From positions 3,402,738 through 3,466,737 of the forward strand of contig NC_052404.1 of assembly GCF_009389715.1 (NCBI RefSeq): a DNA stretch of 64,000 nt. The letters run 5' to 3'. The notes beneath the pieces were generated by a model. It saw nothing but the letters and a program-made list of their open reading frames with translations, was not told the DNA's origin and did not search any database. Both the position numbers and the translations under genes were made by a program. The DNA is from Phoenix dactylifera (lineage: Eukaryota; Streptophyta; Magnoliopsida; Arecales; Arecaceae). Of the stretch, positions 36,322 to 62,550 are shown piece by piece; position 1 is the stretch's first letter; every line of letters starts with the position of its first letter.

Positions 36322-38252
36322 TTAACACTATGGGATGAAGATGAGGCTCGCCCCTGACTTGGGCTGACCGCACCCTGTAAGGTCCTTGTGTCTTCCCCGG
36401 ACTCCACCCCACCACCCTGAATCACCGCACGCAACAGGTCCACCACCATCCCGTGGGTTTGAATGGGGGAGCTGGACCCATGACCGGAACTGCTTGGGAT
36501 GCCTCTCAACACCACCTTCGCTGATGCACCAAGAGAGGGCTCCGCCGGCACCCAAGAGCTTGAGAGGTCCTCCACTTCTCCCGACGCTGGCCTCCCCCCT
36601 GTTTGCAGATCCGCGGGCATCACCCCACTCTGCACCGTCGGAACAGGAAGCCCCTCCATCAACTTAACCTCCAGGGACATCCTTGTGGCTGGTGTCATCC
36701 CACCGCCTCCTGCCACGGCTGCCCGCGGCTGAGGGACCAGATCCACCACCACCGGATCGCACGCCGTAGATGTGACCTCCGTCGCTGGCTCCACAGCTCC
36801 CTCAACTATTGGGCCACCACCAGTCGCCGGCCGGCTGGGGGCCCTCACCGGCGGCAGCGAGGCACTCCGGAAATGCCTCCTTCCTTCCTCCCTCAGTCGG
36901 AGCTTCGGATCATCGAAGGAAGACGATGAAGATGACCGACGGATCTGAGTCGGCACGTTCCGTCTCGCCTCCAGTCCCTTGGAAGCCTTGGCCGGGCTGC
37001 GAGCCCGCTTCATTGGGCTTGGGCCCTGTCCACGGGCCCGCCCGGAAGCGCTAGCCTGGCCCATTCTCGCCTGGCCTAGTCCATCCTTGGGTAGGCTTGA
37101 TGATGGGCCAGGATCCAGCCCGACCGCCTCGACTCGCCCGGGTACCACTCGGCCCGCAGCGGACGCCAAGTTCAACCCGGACCCCGGTCCAAGTGTAGTT
37201 GACTCAGTGTCCATCACCACACCCGCCGCTACCTTCTCCGGCGACCTCCTCCTTGCCAGCTTGGATGGCTTTTGCCAACCATCCGTGTCCGTGGGCGACT
37301 CGGAGAGGGACTTCGCCGCTATAGGGGACCTCGGCCTCGACCCGGAGGCCTCCTGCACCGGCGTATGATCCCCTTTCGACACAGCAGCCTGCTTTCCCTT
37401 CGGCTTGCTCCCCTTCGGCTGCCACAGCTTGGATGTAGTCAGCCACGGACCGAAGGGCAGCCGGCTTCCCAGACTGTCCCCCTCCTTCAACTCCGCCCCC
37501 GGCTCCTGAGAAAGAGAATCACCCTGTACGCCGGGCATCGCCGGAGTTGTGGAAGGAAACGGGCAAGCACCCTCTCCATGCCCAAGCCTAGCACACCTGT
37601 AGCAGAAGCCAGGCAAGTTCTCATAGCGGAACGCCTGCCAGTGAGAATCTGCTCCAACCTGGATGAAGGTCCCTGGCCGGAGCGGTTCGCACACATCCAT
37701 CTCGACCTTGACGCGGGCAAACCCCAGTTTCCGGCCTTGGTCGGTGACCTTGTCCAGCGCCAGTGGCCGACCCGCCTTCTCCGCAATGCTCCAAATAAGC
37801 TCCTTTGTCCAGTATTCCGTCGGCAAGCTCGGGAGCCGTAGCCAAATAACCGCCCGACTCAACCGATTGGCCCCCGGAACGAAGTTAGGCCGCCATCGCT
37901 CCATCGCCAGGAGTTGCCCTGCCACCAGCTAGGGTCCGGCCTCCATGGCAGCCTCCCGATCCCTCTCACACCGGAACCGGAAGACAAAAGTCTCTTCCGC
38001 CATCATGAAGTCCTCGACATCGTAGTCGAGTTTCCCGACCACCCGCAGCTCCCGGCAGATCCATTCCACCGGAACTCGATGCCCTAGGCTGCGCATAATA
38101 ACAGCGGTGTCACGCCAAGCCGCCCTAGCCAGCTCCATCTTCTCCGGCGGGATTTCTACCACATCCGTGAACCGCTGTTTCAGGGTTTTCAGCTCCGCGG
38201 ACGAGATCTGATGGTTGGACCAGGTCGGCGTCTTCGAATGGCCCTTCGCCAT
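36318..38252 (-). pseudogene. LINE ORF1 protein (DUF4283 and zinc knuckle), one nonsense codon
   Basis: The frame runs 644 codons with a single stop. The first piece (38252-37929) starts MAKGHSKTPTWSNHQ and ends AAMEAGP at TAG; the second continues in frame with LVAGQLLAMERWRPNF. The family norm at the stop is Trp, so TGG to TAG is likely. The downstream part has the DUF4283 pattern and a CCHC knuckle (CYRCARLGHGEGAC), followed by a long Pro/Ser/Gly-rich region. ORF1 proteins coat LINE RNA in the retrotransposition particle. Apart from the nonsense codon the frame is undamaged. Confidence 0.88.
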
Positions 38253-38367
38253 ATCCGCCCACGACCGGTTCTTCTCGCCCGCTCGCAGCTGTTGCTACAC
38301 CCCCTTGTCGCCCCTGCCCGCCTCTGTTTTCTCAGGACCAGGTGTCCCACATCCGCCTCTGTTTTCC

Positions 38368-38369
<2 letters not shown>

Positions 38370-38406
<37 letters not shown>
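38370..38406 (-). repeat. 37-nt G run in the LINE 5' leader
   Basis: There are 37 consecutive C on the plus strand, about 118 bp before the ORF1 start codon. On the sense strand it is a G run able to form a quadruplex. It may mark the start of the element or be a repeat in its leader. Confidence 0.8.
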
Positions 38407-38409
<3 letters not shown>

Positions 38410-38410
38410 C

Positions 38411-39443
38411 GCGTCACTCCTTCTCTCACCTCCCTACCCGTCCCTTCGCCAACAGCACTCCTCCTTGACAGTGTCACACCTAAAGAAGAAGGATCTGATT
38501 TCAAGGACGTCCAAAATAAATACCTTTAACTTGTATTATTTTCGTCCATATACATCCACCAAACTTAAAGCGAATGCTTTAAGACCTGGCAAGAGGAGAG
38601 GCATCTCGTCCAGTTCCTATAAAAAAATAAGATTAGGTCGAGACTTCTAAAGCCATTCATGCAAGAAATAAGAAAAAAGAGGAAAAAAATAATAGGAATA
38701 AAAAAAAGAAAAGAAGAAAATAAGAGAAAGAAAGGAAAGAGGGGATATAAAAGAAAAGGAAAGAAGAGAGAGAGAGAAAGGGGAGAAGAAAAAGAAAGAC
38801 AAGAAAGAAGAAACAAGGAAAAGAAAGAAGATAATGGAAAAAAAGAAATGAAAGAATGATTAAAAGTGAGGAAGAAAATAAGGAGGGAAGAAAGAAAAAT
38901 AAAGAAAGAAAGAAGAGTATAGAGACGGAGGGCATTTATTGGAGTGCTCGATTGTGATAGCCTGGGATGAAGTGGAATAGTGGAGTTTCTTATTCCATAG
39001 GGAGAAACTGAGAACCGGATCTAAAATTTTGCTCATAAATTTATAAAACCACGAGTTACCAACTTAAGATTATATATATATATATAAAAAAGTTGAACTA
39101 TATGGAAAACAGCCACAATGAGAATAACTAAAGATTCTTATTTTCAAACCACTGGTTACCAACTTAAGATTATAAAAAAAAAAAAAACTTGAGCCATATG
39201 GAAAACAGCCACAATGAGAAGAACTAAAGATTCTTATTCTAAGTGGACATCATCCTTAGCATATAGCTCCCAATACCAATAGAGATTATTGGAGCGATCT
39301 TGATTGTTCTTTATTTACATGTTAAATTGATAACATATTAAAAATGAAAAATTCAAAATATATCTCCTAAGTATGAAACTACAATCAATGGTGCACTACA
39401 AAATGGGAAGGCAATTCATAAAAGAGAATGCAATTCACCTTAA
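38411..39443. other. intergenic low-complexity sequence
   Basis: A purine-rich tract (about 38655-38935, mostly AAGAAAGAAA-type) opens long but meaningless frames. At 39046-39240 a block of about 100 bp is duplicated in tandem (GTTACCAACTTAAGATTATA start, ACAGCCACAATGAGAA middle). No gene is recognisable. Confidence 0.6.
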
Positions 39444-40535
39444 GGCCCTGTTTGGGGGAGCTGTTAGTAGTAGAGCTTTTGGAAGTAGAACTGTTGGAAG
39501 TAGAGCGTCTGAAGCAAAGCGTTTATAAAAAGCTGTTTGCTGTTTGGTAGTTACATTTCTAAAGTGCTGTGGTACTTTAACATGTATTTAGTAAACAGAT
39601 TGAGAAAGTACTTCTGTGTGACAAAATGACCATAAAGGACATCATCAGTATTATACAACAAAGCATAATAAAATATAATATATATTTATACATAAATATA
39701 TGATATAATATAATATTAATGTAATGTAATATAATATTATTATAATATAGTATTATAATATTATGTATTATAGAATAATAATTTAATATAATATTAAATT
39801 ATTTAACATAACATATCAATGTATTATGATATAATGTAATATAATATTATATTTATAGTATAATACAATAATAAATATATATAATATTATAATTATTAGT
39901 GTAAATTAATTTTTCATCCTTCTAATGACTATTTATCTCTCTAACAAATTTTCTAGCTAGATAATAAAATTGGTTAAATAATTACTAATATTTTTATTTA
40001 TTTATTTATTTAGATCAGATTATTTGCCACTCACTCATTATTTTTTTTATTTATTTTATTTAGTTATTTATTTATTATTTTATTTCATTGAATTATAGAA
40101 GGGTCGTCGGCTATGGGTGGTAGCCGGCATGGTGGCTGCCACCGTGGGCAGCCACGAGCTCCCAAAACAAAAAAAAAAAAAAAAAAAAGAAGAGGAAGAA
40201 GGAACAGAGGCGGCAGCGTTGAGAGGAAGAAGAAGATAGAGAAGGAGAGGGAGAGCATGGGTGAGAGAGGAAGAGATGGGATGAGGGTTTTGGGAAAAAA
40301 AAGTGAGATTTAAATGGGGGTAATTTGGTCCAAAAAACAGCTTCCCGACAAAGTTGAAAACAACATTTTCGGAAAGCTCCAAATTGGAGCTTCTCCCCAA
40401 AAGCTGTTTTCAGCTTCCCGCAAAAGCTGAAACAACTTTTCGAAAATTTTATCAAACACTATTTTTTATCTAAAAGTACTTTTGGAGGGCCAGAAAGTGC
40501 TTTTTGGCCCTCCAAAAGCTCCCCCAAACAGGGCC
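39444..40535. mobile_element. PIF/Harbinger-type non-autonomous element
   Basis: The 1092-bp element has inverted ends: left GGCCCTGTTTGGGGGAGCT; the right end reversed gives the same 19 bases. The flanks are TAA on both sides (39441-39443 and 40536-40538), the 3-bp T-W-A duplication of PIF/Harbinger and Tourist elements. GGCCCTGTTTGG-type ends are common in this superfamily. The centre is extremely AT-rich (about 39650-40080, TATAATATTA repeats), and the sides have AAAGCTG/CAGCTTTT motifs repeated in both orientations. No transposase is encoded. Confidence 0.82.
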
Positions 40536-40538
40536 TAA

Positions 40539-41691
40539 AAATCAAAGGAAAAAGAAAGAACATTGTTATGTTTCCCAAAAATATTCTAGTATTGAATTCC
40601 TTGTATGTGCATCATAATGCTGGACTCAGGTATATTTATAAGCATTTCATGGGAAACACATAACATATGGCTTCAATAACATCCATCTTGAACGCATGCC
40701 TACAAGAGTTCCAATTAAGATCTCTCTCTATAGTCCTCCCAATACCATTTCCAATGCTTTGCATGTCTAGATTTAGCAATCAGTGAGTCATGTTGAGTTA
40801 AGATCATACATTAGAGGTTAATGGCTTTGACATAAACCTAAATCAACCTGCTTGCAGGCTAAGAATGCATGACCCAGAGGGTGACAATTCATGACCAACC
40901 TAACAAATCGTGACAATTTATGTTTTCATTTGACTCGAACTAGCTCTATCTAAATAAAACTCTGCTATTACAAAACATCTCAGGTCAAAAGCTTTGATTC
41001 ATTCAAATCAAAGTAAAAGAGACAAGAAATCCCAGCCCAAAGAGGGTGAGGTCAGGTTCTTAGAACGGGTCAATCTTTTTACTACCCTTATTCATAAGAG
41101 CTGCTGAAGAAAATAGTGTTGCCCTGAGGTTTGATACAATACTAATTCTTCGACGAAATACGGGCATACAATTTGGAAATATGTAGAACACAAGTAGATG
41201 ATAAGTTTTATTTAATACATATTCTTTTTTTGTATCATCATGCATGAACAATGATGCATGCTCTATGGCCCCCCCTAATAAAACTTGGTGTAGCTTAAAA
41301 GCTTAGCATGCTTCCTTTCCTTTTCTTGCCCCCTCCGCCATTTATTCTGTTTCAATTAAATTAATACGCCACAAGCTACCTCAAATCCCAGCGTAAAGCT
41401 GACGCAACCGCGTCGCCTCTCTTTCTTCATTCGGCCGCGCTCCCCCCCCTTCTCTCTGTTTCTAACTACTTCCTTCTTCGCGGAAAACGCCGAGTCCGCA
41501 TCTCTCAGTCTCCTTCCCTTCCAAAGCACACATTCCACGTTCCATTTACGGCAACCCCACTCCCTCCCTCCCTCCCTCCAAACCGAGGATTAAATTCGTA
41601 TTAACACTAAAACGGTATTAAAACGAGCTAAAATAATCCAAAAAAATCCGCCGCAAAAACCAACTAAAAAGCACCCCACCGGTCCCCTTCT
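40539..41691. other. upstream region of the glutaredoxin-like gene
   Basis: No gene is recognisable. The last 300 bp are CT-rich (for example a CCCT repeat at about 41559-41578), as is usual for plant promoters and leaders without a clear TATA box. The most likely 5' leader of the glutaredoxin gene lies here. Confidence 0.5.
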
Positions 41692-42615
41692 ATGGGCTGT
41701 GCCTCCTCTCGCGATCGCTGCATCGCCTTCTCTCCAACGCCGCCGCCGCCTCCTCTCTCTCTTCCTCAGCCTCCGCCGCCGCCTCCGCCTCCACCGCCGG
41801 CGCTTTTGTTAGGGAGAACCCCCACTCTCTCCTCTCCTATCGTGGTCCATCACGCATCCCTCCACCAGGGGGACTCCACCCACCTCGTCTCTCTCACCTC
41901 CACCACCTACGGTTCCCTCAAAACCCTAGACGATCCCGATCCCTCCCTCTCCGTGGCCTTCGCCTCCCCCACTGCTGTTATCAACGCCTGGGACCTCATG
42001 GATGGCCTCGACGACCTCGCCGCCTCCGCCTCCGCCGCCAAGAAGCCCTACCTCCTCCCCCGATCCCTCACCTACCACCACCATCATCGCCCGATCAAGG
42101 CTAAGGACGAGCATCCCGCTGTCAAACCCCTCTGGAAGCACCTCGCCGACGAGCCCAAGCGCCCCAAGGTCGTCCTCTTCTCCACCTCCCTCCGTGGCAT
42201 CCGCCGGACCCACGAGGACTGCTGCACCGTCCGCGCCATACTTCGCGGCTTCCGCGTCGCCGTCGACGAGCGGGACGTTTCCATGGACGCCGCCTACCGG
42301 CGGGAGCTGCAGGCGCTGCTGGGAAAGGGTCGGCCTTTCTCGCTCCCCCAGGTGTTCGTTGGCGGGCGGTGCCTTGGCGGCGCGGAGGAAATCCGGCAGC
42401 TCCACGAGGCCGGGGAGCTGGGGCGGCTTCTCGAAGGGGTCGCCGCGCAGGATCCTGCGTTCGTGTGCAGCGGCTGCGGCGGAGTTCGGTTCGTTCCGTG
42501 CACCAATTGCAGCGGCAGCCGCAAGGTGTTCGTCGAGGTGGACGGGAGGATGCGTCGCTGCGAGGAGTGCAACGAGAATGGATTGGTACGCTGCCCTAAC
42601 TGCTGTTCTTGCTGA
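41692..42615 (+). CDS. glutaredoxin-like protein with four CxxC motifs
   Basis: This is an intact single exon of 307 residues. It starts [10 protein letters not shown], a possible N-myristoylation and palmitoylation signal. A Pro-rich, low-complexity segment follows (about 15-35). The glutaredoxin-like fold covers about 157-250: [49 protein letters not shown]. The usual CPYC/CGFS active site is replaced by the [12 protein letters not shown] pattern of this plant family, so ordinary thiol reductase activity is doubtful. The C-terminus has four CxxC pairs (CSGC, CTNC, CEEC, CPNC), a likely metal-binding module. The first ATG matches the conserved MGC start. The biological role is not established. 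Confidence 0.92.
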   Translation: MGCASSRDRCIAFSPTPPPPPLSLPQPPPPPPPPPPALLLGRTPTLSSPIVVHHASLHQGDSTHLVSLTSTTYGSLKTLDDPDPSLSVAFASPTAVINAWDLMDGLDDLAASASAAKKPYLLPRSLTYHHHHRPIKAKDEHPAVKPLWKHLADEPKRPKVVLFSTSLRGIRRTHEDCCTVRAILRGFRVAVDERDVSMDAAYRRELQALLGKGRPFSLPQVFVGGRCLGGAEEIRQLHEAGELGRLLEGVAAQDPAFVCSGCGGVRFVPCTNCSGSRKVFVEVDGRMRRCEECNENGLVRCPNCCSC

Positions 42616-45600
42616 TGCTCCCGCATGAAAGAAAATGGAAAAATCGTTCCTGAAATTAGATATGAAGAAATGAGAAGGAAGGAGAACGAAAAAAGATTAT
42701 TTTTTGTAATTTTCTTTCTTCTTTTTGGGCCAATTTGGATGCATTTTAATTGCAGTTGATTGATTCTTGAAGGGGGTGGGAATCAATTGAGATGTGTATG
42801 GAAGTAGTGCTTTTCTTGGTATATAAGAAATGTGGGCTATAAATGAAGGGATTATTGGTAACGGGGATTGTTGGATACTTGGTACCTGTGAAGGGGGGAA
42901 CATCCGGGTTCTTGTCTGTATGCTTGTAATAATGGAAATAAAATTGTTTGTATAAAACTACGGCAATCAATTCGTCTATGTAAATAGGAAGCATGGGTTG
43001 CTTACTTTTATTAGTGTATTTTGGAAGAACTGCGGTTGTTTGCTCTAATCTTGGCACATGGAAGCTGTGATTTGTTTTCCAGTTTAGTTACCAGATGAAC
43101 GATCTACTTCATGTTATAGGATTAGTTTTTCTTGTTTCTTTGGTATGGAACTGTTCATGGATCTTCTTTTTGGGCTAATACTAATGATTAGCTTCTGTCA
43201 ATATCTTAGTGTGCCCAAGCTGGTTCGTATTAAGCAAATCAGAACAGTGCTGGAAAGCCCTTTTTCTTTGGGTATACCTACACATGCATAGGCCTATGAT
43301 TTGAGCTATGCATGCATGCCTGAAAATATTTATGTATGTAGGATCGGTTTGGGGCATTTTTATTTCACAGGAACTGGTCAGGATCAGATAGGGAATGGGT
43401 TTATTAGGGGATCATGATGTAAGCCGTATGGTGTGCAAACTGAATACGTTAAAAGATAGTAATAGCCTCTTAGGTAGTGGAGGGAGGTTGCTTTTAGGGA
43501 GTTAGGGGAGAACTGTCAAGTCAGGCATTTTGGAGCTGATTCATGATATCAATTGAAAGCAAGAGGATAATGATATGAAGGTTTTCAGAATAAGAAGCAT
43601 CTAAAGCATTATTTTTAAGAAACTGGATAGGTGCTATAGGCTATAAGAATGTAATGTAACTGCTGGAGTGCTTCTCAAAATGGGAATAGAAAAATAAATT
43701 TAATTACATATTGAGGACTGAAGCCAGTAGAAGTGTTTAAAGGAGCAATGAATAGAATGTTAGAAACCCAAGAAACTCTTCACAAATTTTTTGGAGGTGA
43801 GAAGTGATGTGGCCGAAACTGACTGGTTTAGAGTCAGGGCAACCATATTGCCTCTCTCAATTCTAAATGATTATTGTGAATGTTCTAATGGGTATTTTCA
43901 AATAATTATACCAATACAGTCTAGAGAGGATTCTAGTAACACGCCTCTCACTCCTAAGAAAGAAGCTACCCAGAAACTCAAGACTATGGTGGTTTGTCAA
44001 ATAAGGTGCATAAGATCATATAGTAATCTTTTGGCCCAAGGACTGAAGGGGGATCTTGGTTTATTGTAATTGTGAATGGAGATTAACTTTTGCTTGCATA
44101 TAAATGTATTATGCACGTCATACTTGCAAAGAGCAACATTGCTAAGAAAGTTGAGTGCAGAAATGGTTATTGTATCTTTTTGTGGGATTTCTTGTCTTCT
44201 TTTGTATAGCTTGGAGGCACTTTGTGCTTTAAAATAACCTATTATGTCACAGATGTCACTTGTTAAGGTCTTAGCATTGTTGCTGGCTAGGATGAAGTAG
44301 AGGTGACCTAGGCAAGCTGCCCTCTGTGGTAAAAGAGGGCTGGTGGGAGACTTTTTGAGGTTTTTAGTCTAACCTATGCAGGTATCAGATCCATATAATC
44401 TTAAAGAAAGTCTTGTTATGAACCCATACCCAAGTGTCATATCCATGCCCATATCAATGTGTCCTATGTGGATACCACTAGGCAAATCAAGAGGTCCTGG
44501 TAACATGGATTCTAAGGCCTTTGGCAGCCCAATTTGTATGTAGGTATGTGCTGTTTCTGGGAGGAGCATATCAAATATTTTAGTTTTGGAGTTGTGGTAA
44601 AAGTTGAATCCTACCTTTGAGTAGAGTAGCTTGTGGCTGTCTTTGCATGAAAAGGGTGAAACTGGACATAAAGATTCAGTTGTCTTGTCAGAACAGCTTA
44701 GGTGTTCTTTCCTCATCATCCTTGCAAATTCACTAAGATATGCTATTCTGTTCTTTATGCATCTGATCATCTTTTCTTAGTGACTCAATGCTTGGTTTAT
44801 TTCATGGAATTGGCTTCTCTGAACAATGATAAGCGCGAATGCTGGAATTTCTTTTCATGTGGATGGTAGAGTTGAGACCTATATCCCCCATGCATTATTA
44901 TCATTATTGAATGTCTATTGCCTGTGTCCCCTGATTGGTATTGATATGGTCTTTAGATATGTTCAGCTGGGGAATTGGCCCTTCTTTTGACTTCCTCCTA
45001 CTTTGTCGATTTAGTGTTGCTGATGGCCACTTACTCTTCTGATATCTAGTTTGATCTTCTTTTGTTTCTTTTTGTAATCTTTGTTCTTTTTGGATTATGA
45101 TGGACTTAGAAAGCTTTTTAAGTTAGAATTTTGGTCCATTTTTCTTTATCTCAAACACTCGCACCTGATTTCATCTTAAGTCTGTTGCAATCATCCTTGC
45201 TTATAGGTTTTCTAATTTGATTGATGTATCCATGGACTTGTGGTGGTTTTAATTTATTTGGTAAGACATTTTGATGTTCTACATGTGATGGTTCAGTTGA
45301 GACTTACTTTTTGACTTAGATTTTGTTGATTGCTTATTAACCTTAATTAGTAAGGTTAGCTGCAGCTTTATGTTCTCGGTCATTGGCAACATCCTGAAGT
45401 TATCCTTATCTTTGCATGGTTTTGGTTTGTGTCTTCTATATCCTTCTGCTTCCATATACCTTGAGATGACGCTGTGTCAATTACTTGACATATATAAATA
45501 TGAATAGAATTCGTTCTTTCTCTTAATTATTTAGGAGTTGAAATGGACTTTATGTTAGTAAGCATATTTTTGATGTGTTTTTTGGCATCACAAGTTTACA

Positions 45601-48600
45601 TGCATTTTCTTTTGGGAAACTGTTGAGCAGCTATATATGCATATACTCGAAAAGAGCTGGTCCCTATCATCTAGAAGTTGTTAGAGAAGAGTGGATTTTT
45701 CAGAGAGGTGCATGAGCTTCTAGTCTATGTCTATTTATTTTATATAATGTTGCTATTCGGATAGATGGAGCTTTACCATTGTAGTCTCTGGATTGTTTGA
45801 TATCGCATTATGCAGGAGTGACAATTGCTTTTTTTTTTGTCTATTTTTTTCTGTGAGTTTATTTGTTCATGTAATTGGGAGCAGTGCTTATTTCAGTGTT
45901 TATGCCAGTGAGATAAAGTTGTGACATGATCTCAAGGTTCTACATCTTATTGCGGAAATGTGCATTGGTTCTTGCTTTTGTTTATACCTTGTGCCTTTGC
46001 TATGGATGAAAGCCTTCTTTTCTCAGCCAGAAAAGGCCTATTCTTTTTTTGACACGATAACAGGTTGGTTTGACATACATATGAGTGGAAGTGTAAGATT
46101 AGCACATCAACTTTTTGGTTCCAGTGCCTCATCAAAAGGGGGAAAAGAAAAAACTTTGTGGCTCCAATGGTACCCTGACTCGTGTTTTTTTTTTTTGATA
46201 GAATTTTGCATTTATAACCTTCAAAAAGTGTATGCATGTGTGTATATATATATCTATACACTCCCCTCTAGAAACATTCGAACTTATATGTATGAACCTC
46301 TGAAATGTGAAATAGACACAAATACATGCACACTAAATGACATCACATTAAAAAGAATGATGCTACAACATTATTCTACCTTTTTATCTCTCTGGAATTT
46401 TTTATATATTGTTTTCATAAAATGCTAATTAATTCCCTTCTTTCCTAGTTTAAGAGCCTTAGTTTTTCAAGAGTCACATAGTCTCCCCTCTTAGCTGAGC
46501 CTAACCAAATTCCAACACTTTATTGCCTCCCTTCATCTTATATAATTGAATCAAAGCCATACCCTCTGAAAATTTGCCATGTTCTCTGTACCAGTTCATC
46601 CATGAACTCTTTTTTCATTACATATCTTTTTAACTATGCACTGCTCCAACCTTATAACCCTAAGAGAGGCCTTGAACCCTTCTACATGTCATCTACTCTC
46701 ATTCCCTTTAGGTAAACCTAAGCTAAAAGTCACCATTCTATCATCTCCCCTAATCATGCATAATCTAATCCTCCTCCATTTAATTCAGTTTCAAATTTCC
46801 CCCCTCTAGCTAAGACTTTCACAATTAGTGAGCCTACCTTATGAAATTCTCCGCGTTTAATCCCCTTTTATTCATGAAGCCTGGGCAATTCTTCCGAGCA
46901 ATAGAAGCCTGGGCAATTCTTCCCAGCAATAGAAGCCATATAAGGCATAGGAGTCCATAATAAGAGCTTAAGTACGGCTATTCATTTTTCATGAAAAGAA
47001 ATCAATAGGTATATTTTTTTTATCTTTTTTAAAGAGATTATTTGATGAAAATTAAAAGTGAAACGAAGATGTGCCAAGCTTTTGGATGGCAAAAAATTTT
47101 CACGAAGCTTGCTCAAATAATGGGGATGAGATATATTGAATAGGGTTTTCTTTCTTTTTTTCCCTTTTTAACAACTAAAAAAAATTACCTGGATTTGTGA
47201 TTTGCATCTATACTAGTAATTCTGCAAATTCTCTGTGCTGCAGAACTTTAAAAAATTTGATTAATCTCTTCAAAAGACAATTGCATTTCAGTTAACTCTC
47301 TTTGGATGCAAAGCATTGTCCTTTGCCTGGGATAATCATTGGCCATGCTCATGAGAGTGATGTTTATCTTGTCATATTACACCTGAAGAAATATAGGTTG
47401 CATATATTGGAGGTGAATTATTACCGATCCTCAACATTAATCCATTAGGACAACTAGTTTGTGAGCTGAAGAACTGAAGTTTTCACCGTGGTAGATTTAC
47501 TTTTTGAGAAAGAAGAGGAAGAGGGGAAATAAAAGAATGGCAAAGGGGGCCTATTCTTTTCTCTTTGGTAGGGATTCGGTTCAAGTGATATACAAGTAGC
47601 TTTGTAGTGTGATTGGTGCCTTGTCATTTGAGTTGGATGAATGATGAGAAATGTTCATAAAATATTTTTCGGATTCATAGGATCTGGTGGCCCATCGTCT
47701 TCGTGTGAGTGCATTTCCTTCTCTCTCTATTTTAGGTGGAGGGTGGAAAATGGTAGAGAAGTGTGATTGATTAAGTGGTTCAAAAGGTGTTTCTGTTCTT
47801 TATTTGTTTTGGATAAGTGAATGAAAGCATGCGTTCCTAACCAAGCAAAGTCTTGATAGCACGGTTGATATCCATACAATGGTTACGACCTGAAACTGAT
47901 ATCTACAGCAGAACATTATATTGAGCTTTTATTAGGCCATCGATCGTCCAGAATTTTCTGTAAAAAATTATTTTATTTATTTGCAGGTCACCGTATGGTA
48001 ATTAAGGTGCCGAAAAACTGTTAAAATAGCTGTCATTTACAGTCATGCTGCTGGGTGCTGCTGTTAGTTGCTATTGCTGTAACTTTGGAAATTTGCCGAT
48101 GTCAGAATAAATGCGATAGATGAAGATTGGAAGTAACATTCCTACTTGTTTGGAAGTAACATTTCTATTTGTTTGTTTTGTTTTGAACTTTCTGATAATT
48201 TCTTTCTGGATACAGCTAATTATATTGGTTTTGCTGACCCTTGAGTTGTCCAGAATTGCCAATTTGTACCATGGGGCCATTGCTGATCCAAAAATTACAT
48301 AGCTCTTAGTAGGGCTTAAGCAACATAGAGTTAGCGATCTCCAGTATTCATCTCAATGATGTTTTGTCATCATGCTGCTGTTAGGACTTTCTTTCACAGC
48401 AAAAATCTAGTTCAACCTGTTATCTAGACAAGTGCTCACCATCATGATCATATGGCTTGAGAAAAGCGATCATGATAATAGGAGACTCCACATCAGATTT
48501 CATCATTGCCATTGTAAGTGGATGACCACTTGATGGGTACTTATAAACTCATTTAGTGGCATCCTGAGATGCCGAGTAGGTCGAAATGAGTGGTTAAGAA

Positions 48601-48784
48601 GAGGCATAACCTGTTTTCTGTGGAAGTATGATGTTTTCCATCATTAATGACAGCTAAAAGGTTCTGTTGCATTATATAATCAGATAATAAAGCACATGGG
48701 AGTAAAGCTACGATTCCCACAAGTCATGTATCACGAAATGAAAGGCCAGAGTTTATATTACAGTACTTTGTACCCCTCCGGTGA
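42616..48784. other. long intergenic region without a supported gene
   Basis: The sequence is AT-rich. The 3' untranslated region of the glutaredoxin gene starts here. Two direct repeats of about 30 bp lie at 46880-46935 (AAGCCTGGGCAATTCTTCC). Several open frames of 60-156 codons occur on both strands, none with recognisable domains, and I do not call them. A retroelement fragment cannot be ruled out. The 3' end of the ArfGAP gene (below 48785) should lie at the right margin. Confidence 0.5.
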
Positions 48785-62141
<13,357 letters not shown>

Positions 62142-62550
62142 CCATTGGATCTAAGTAACAACTTACGGAATAACATCGAAACAAGGAAATTATAATTTTC
62201 TCTATAGATTAGGGAGAGAAGAATATCGATATGAATGCTTTTTTTTATTTGTTCATAAGAAAAAAGAGGGAAAAGGGAGAAATGGATGGGGGCTTGTGGC
62301 CATAAAGTCAAAGCCGAAGGGTTGACGCAATTGAAGGCTGGTGGACGGTTTGCGGAATAGCCAATGACCCGAGTTTTGTCTTTTCTGGGTACAGACCGGC
62401 TTTCGTTTTCGTGAGCGACTTCGCCAACTGGTCGAATTACAGCCGTCGGATTGACGTAGTTCGCCACCCGAGAAAAGACAAATCTGATGCCTGATTTGCC
62501 TACACAAGGGAGCCATAAGAAACCATTGGCGACCTTAGCGAGGAAATTCT

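Larger units (their letters stand above)
32142..38410 (-). mobile_element. LINE-type (L1 clade) non-LTR retrotransposon, nearly full length
   Basis: On the minus strand the element has a 5' leader with a long G run (38406-38370), ORF1 (38252-36318), ORF2 (36321-32260), a short 3' untranslated part and an A-rich tail (32160-32142, a T run on the plus strand). ORF1 and ORF2 overlap by the four bases ATGA. No target duplication could be fixed because the 5' end is uncertain. The order gag-like, endonuclease, reverse transcriptase, RNase H is that of plant L1-type LINEs. It lies between FY and the glutaredoxin gene, transcribed in the same direction as FY. Confidence 0.9.

Noticed and set aside
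36328..37932. Several plus-strand frames of 80-190 codons rich in Pro, Ser and Arg
   Set aside because: They are shadows of the GC-rich LINE ORF1 on the minus strand.
38657..38935. Hydrophobic 92-codon frame rich in Phe, Leu and Ser on the minus strand
   Set aside because: It is the complement of a purine-rich low-complexity tract.
44369..44770. 133-codon frame on the minus strand
   Set aside because: No domain or family pattern is seen, base use is like the AT-rich surroundings, and no splice or promoter context supports it.
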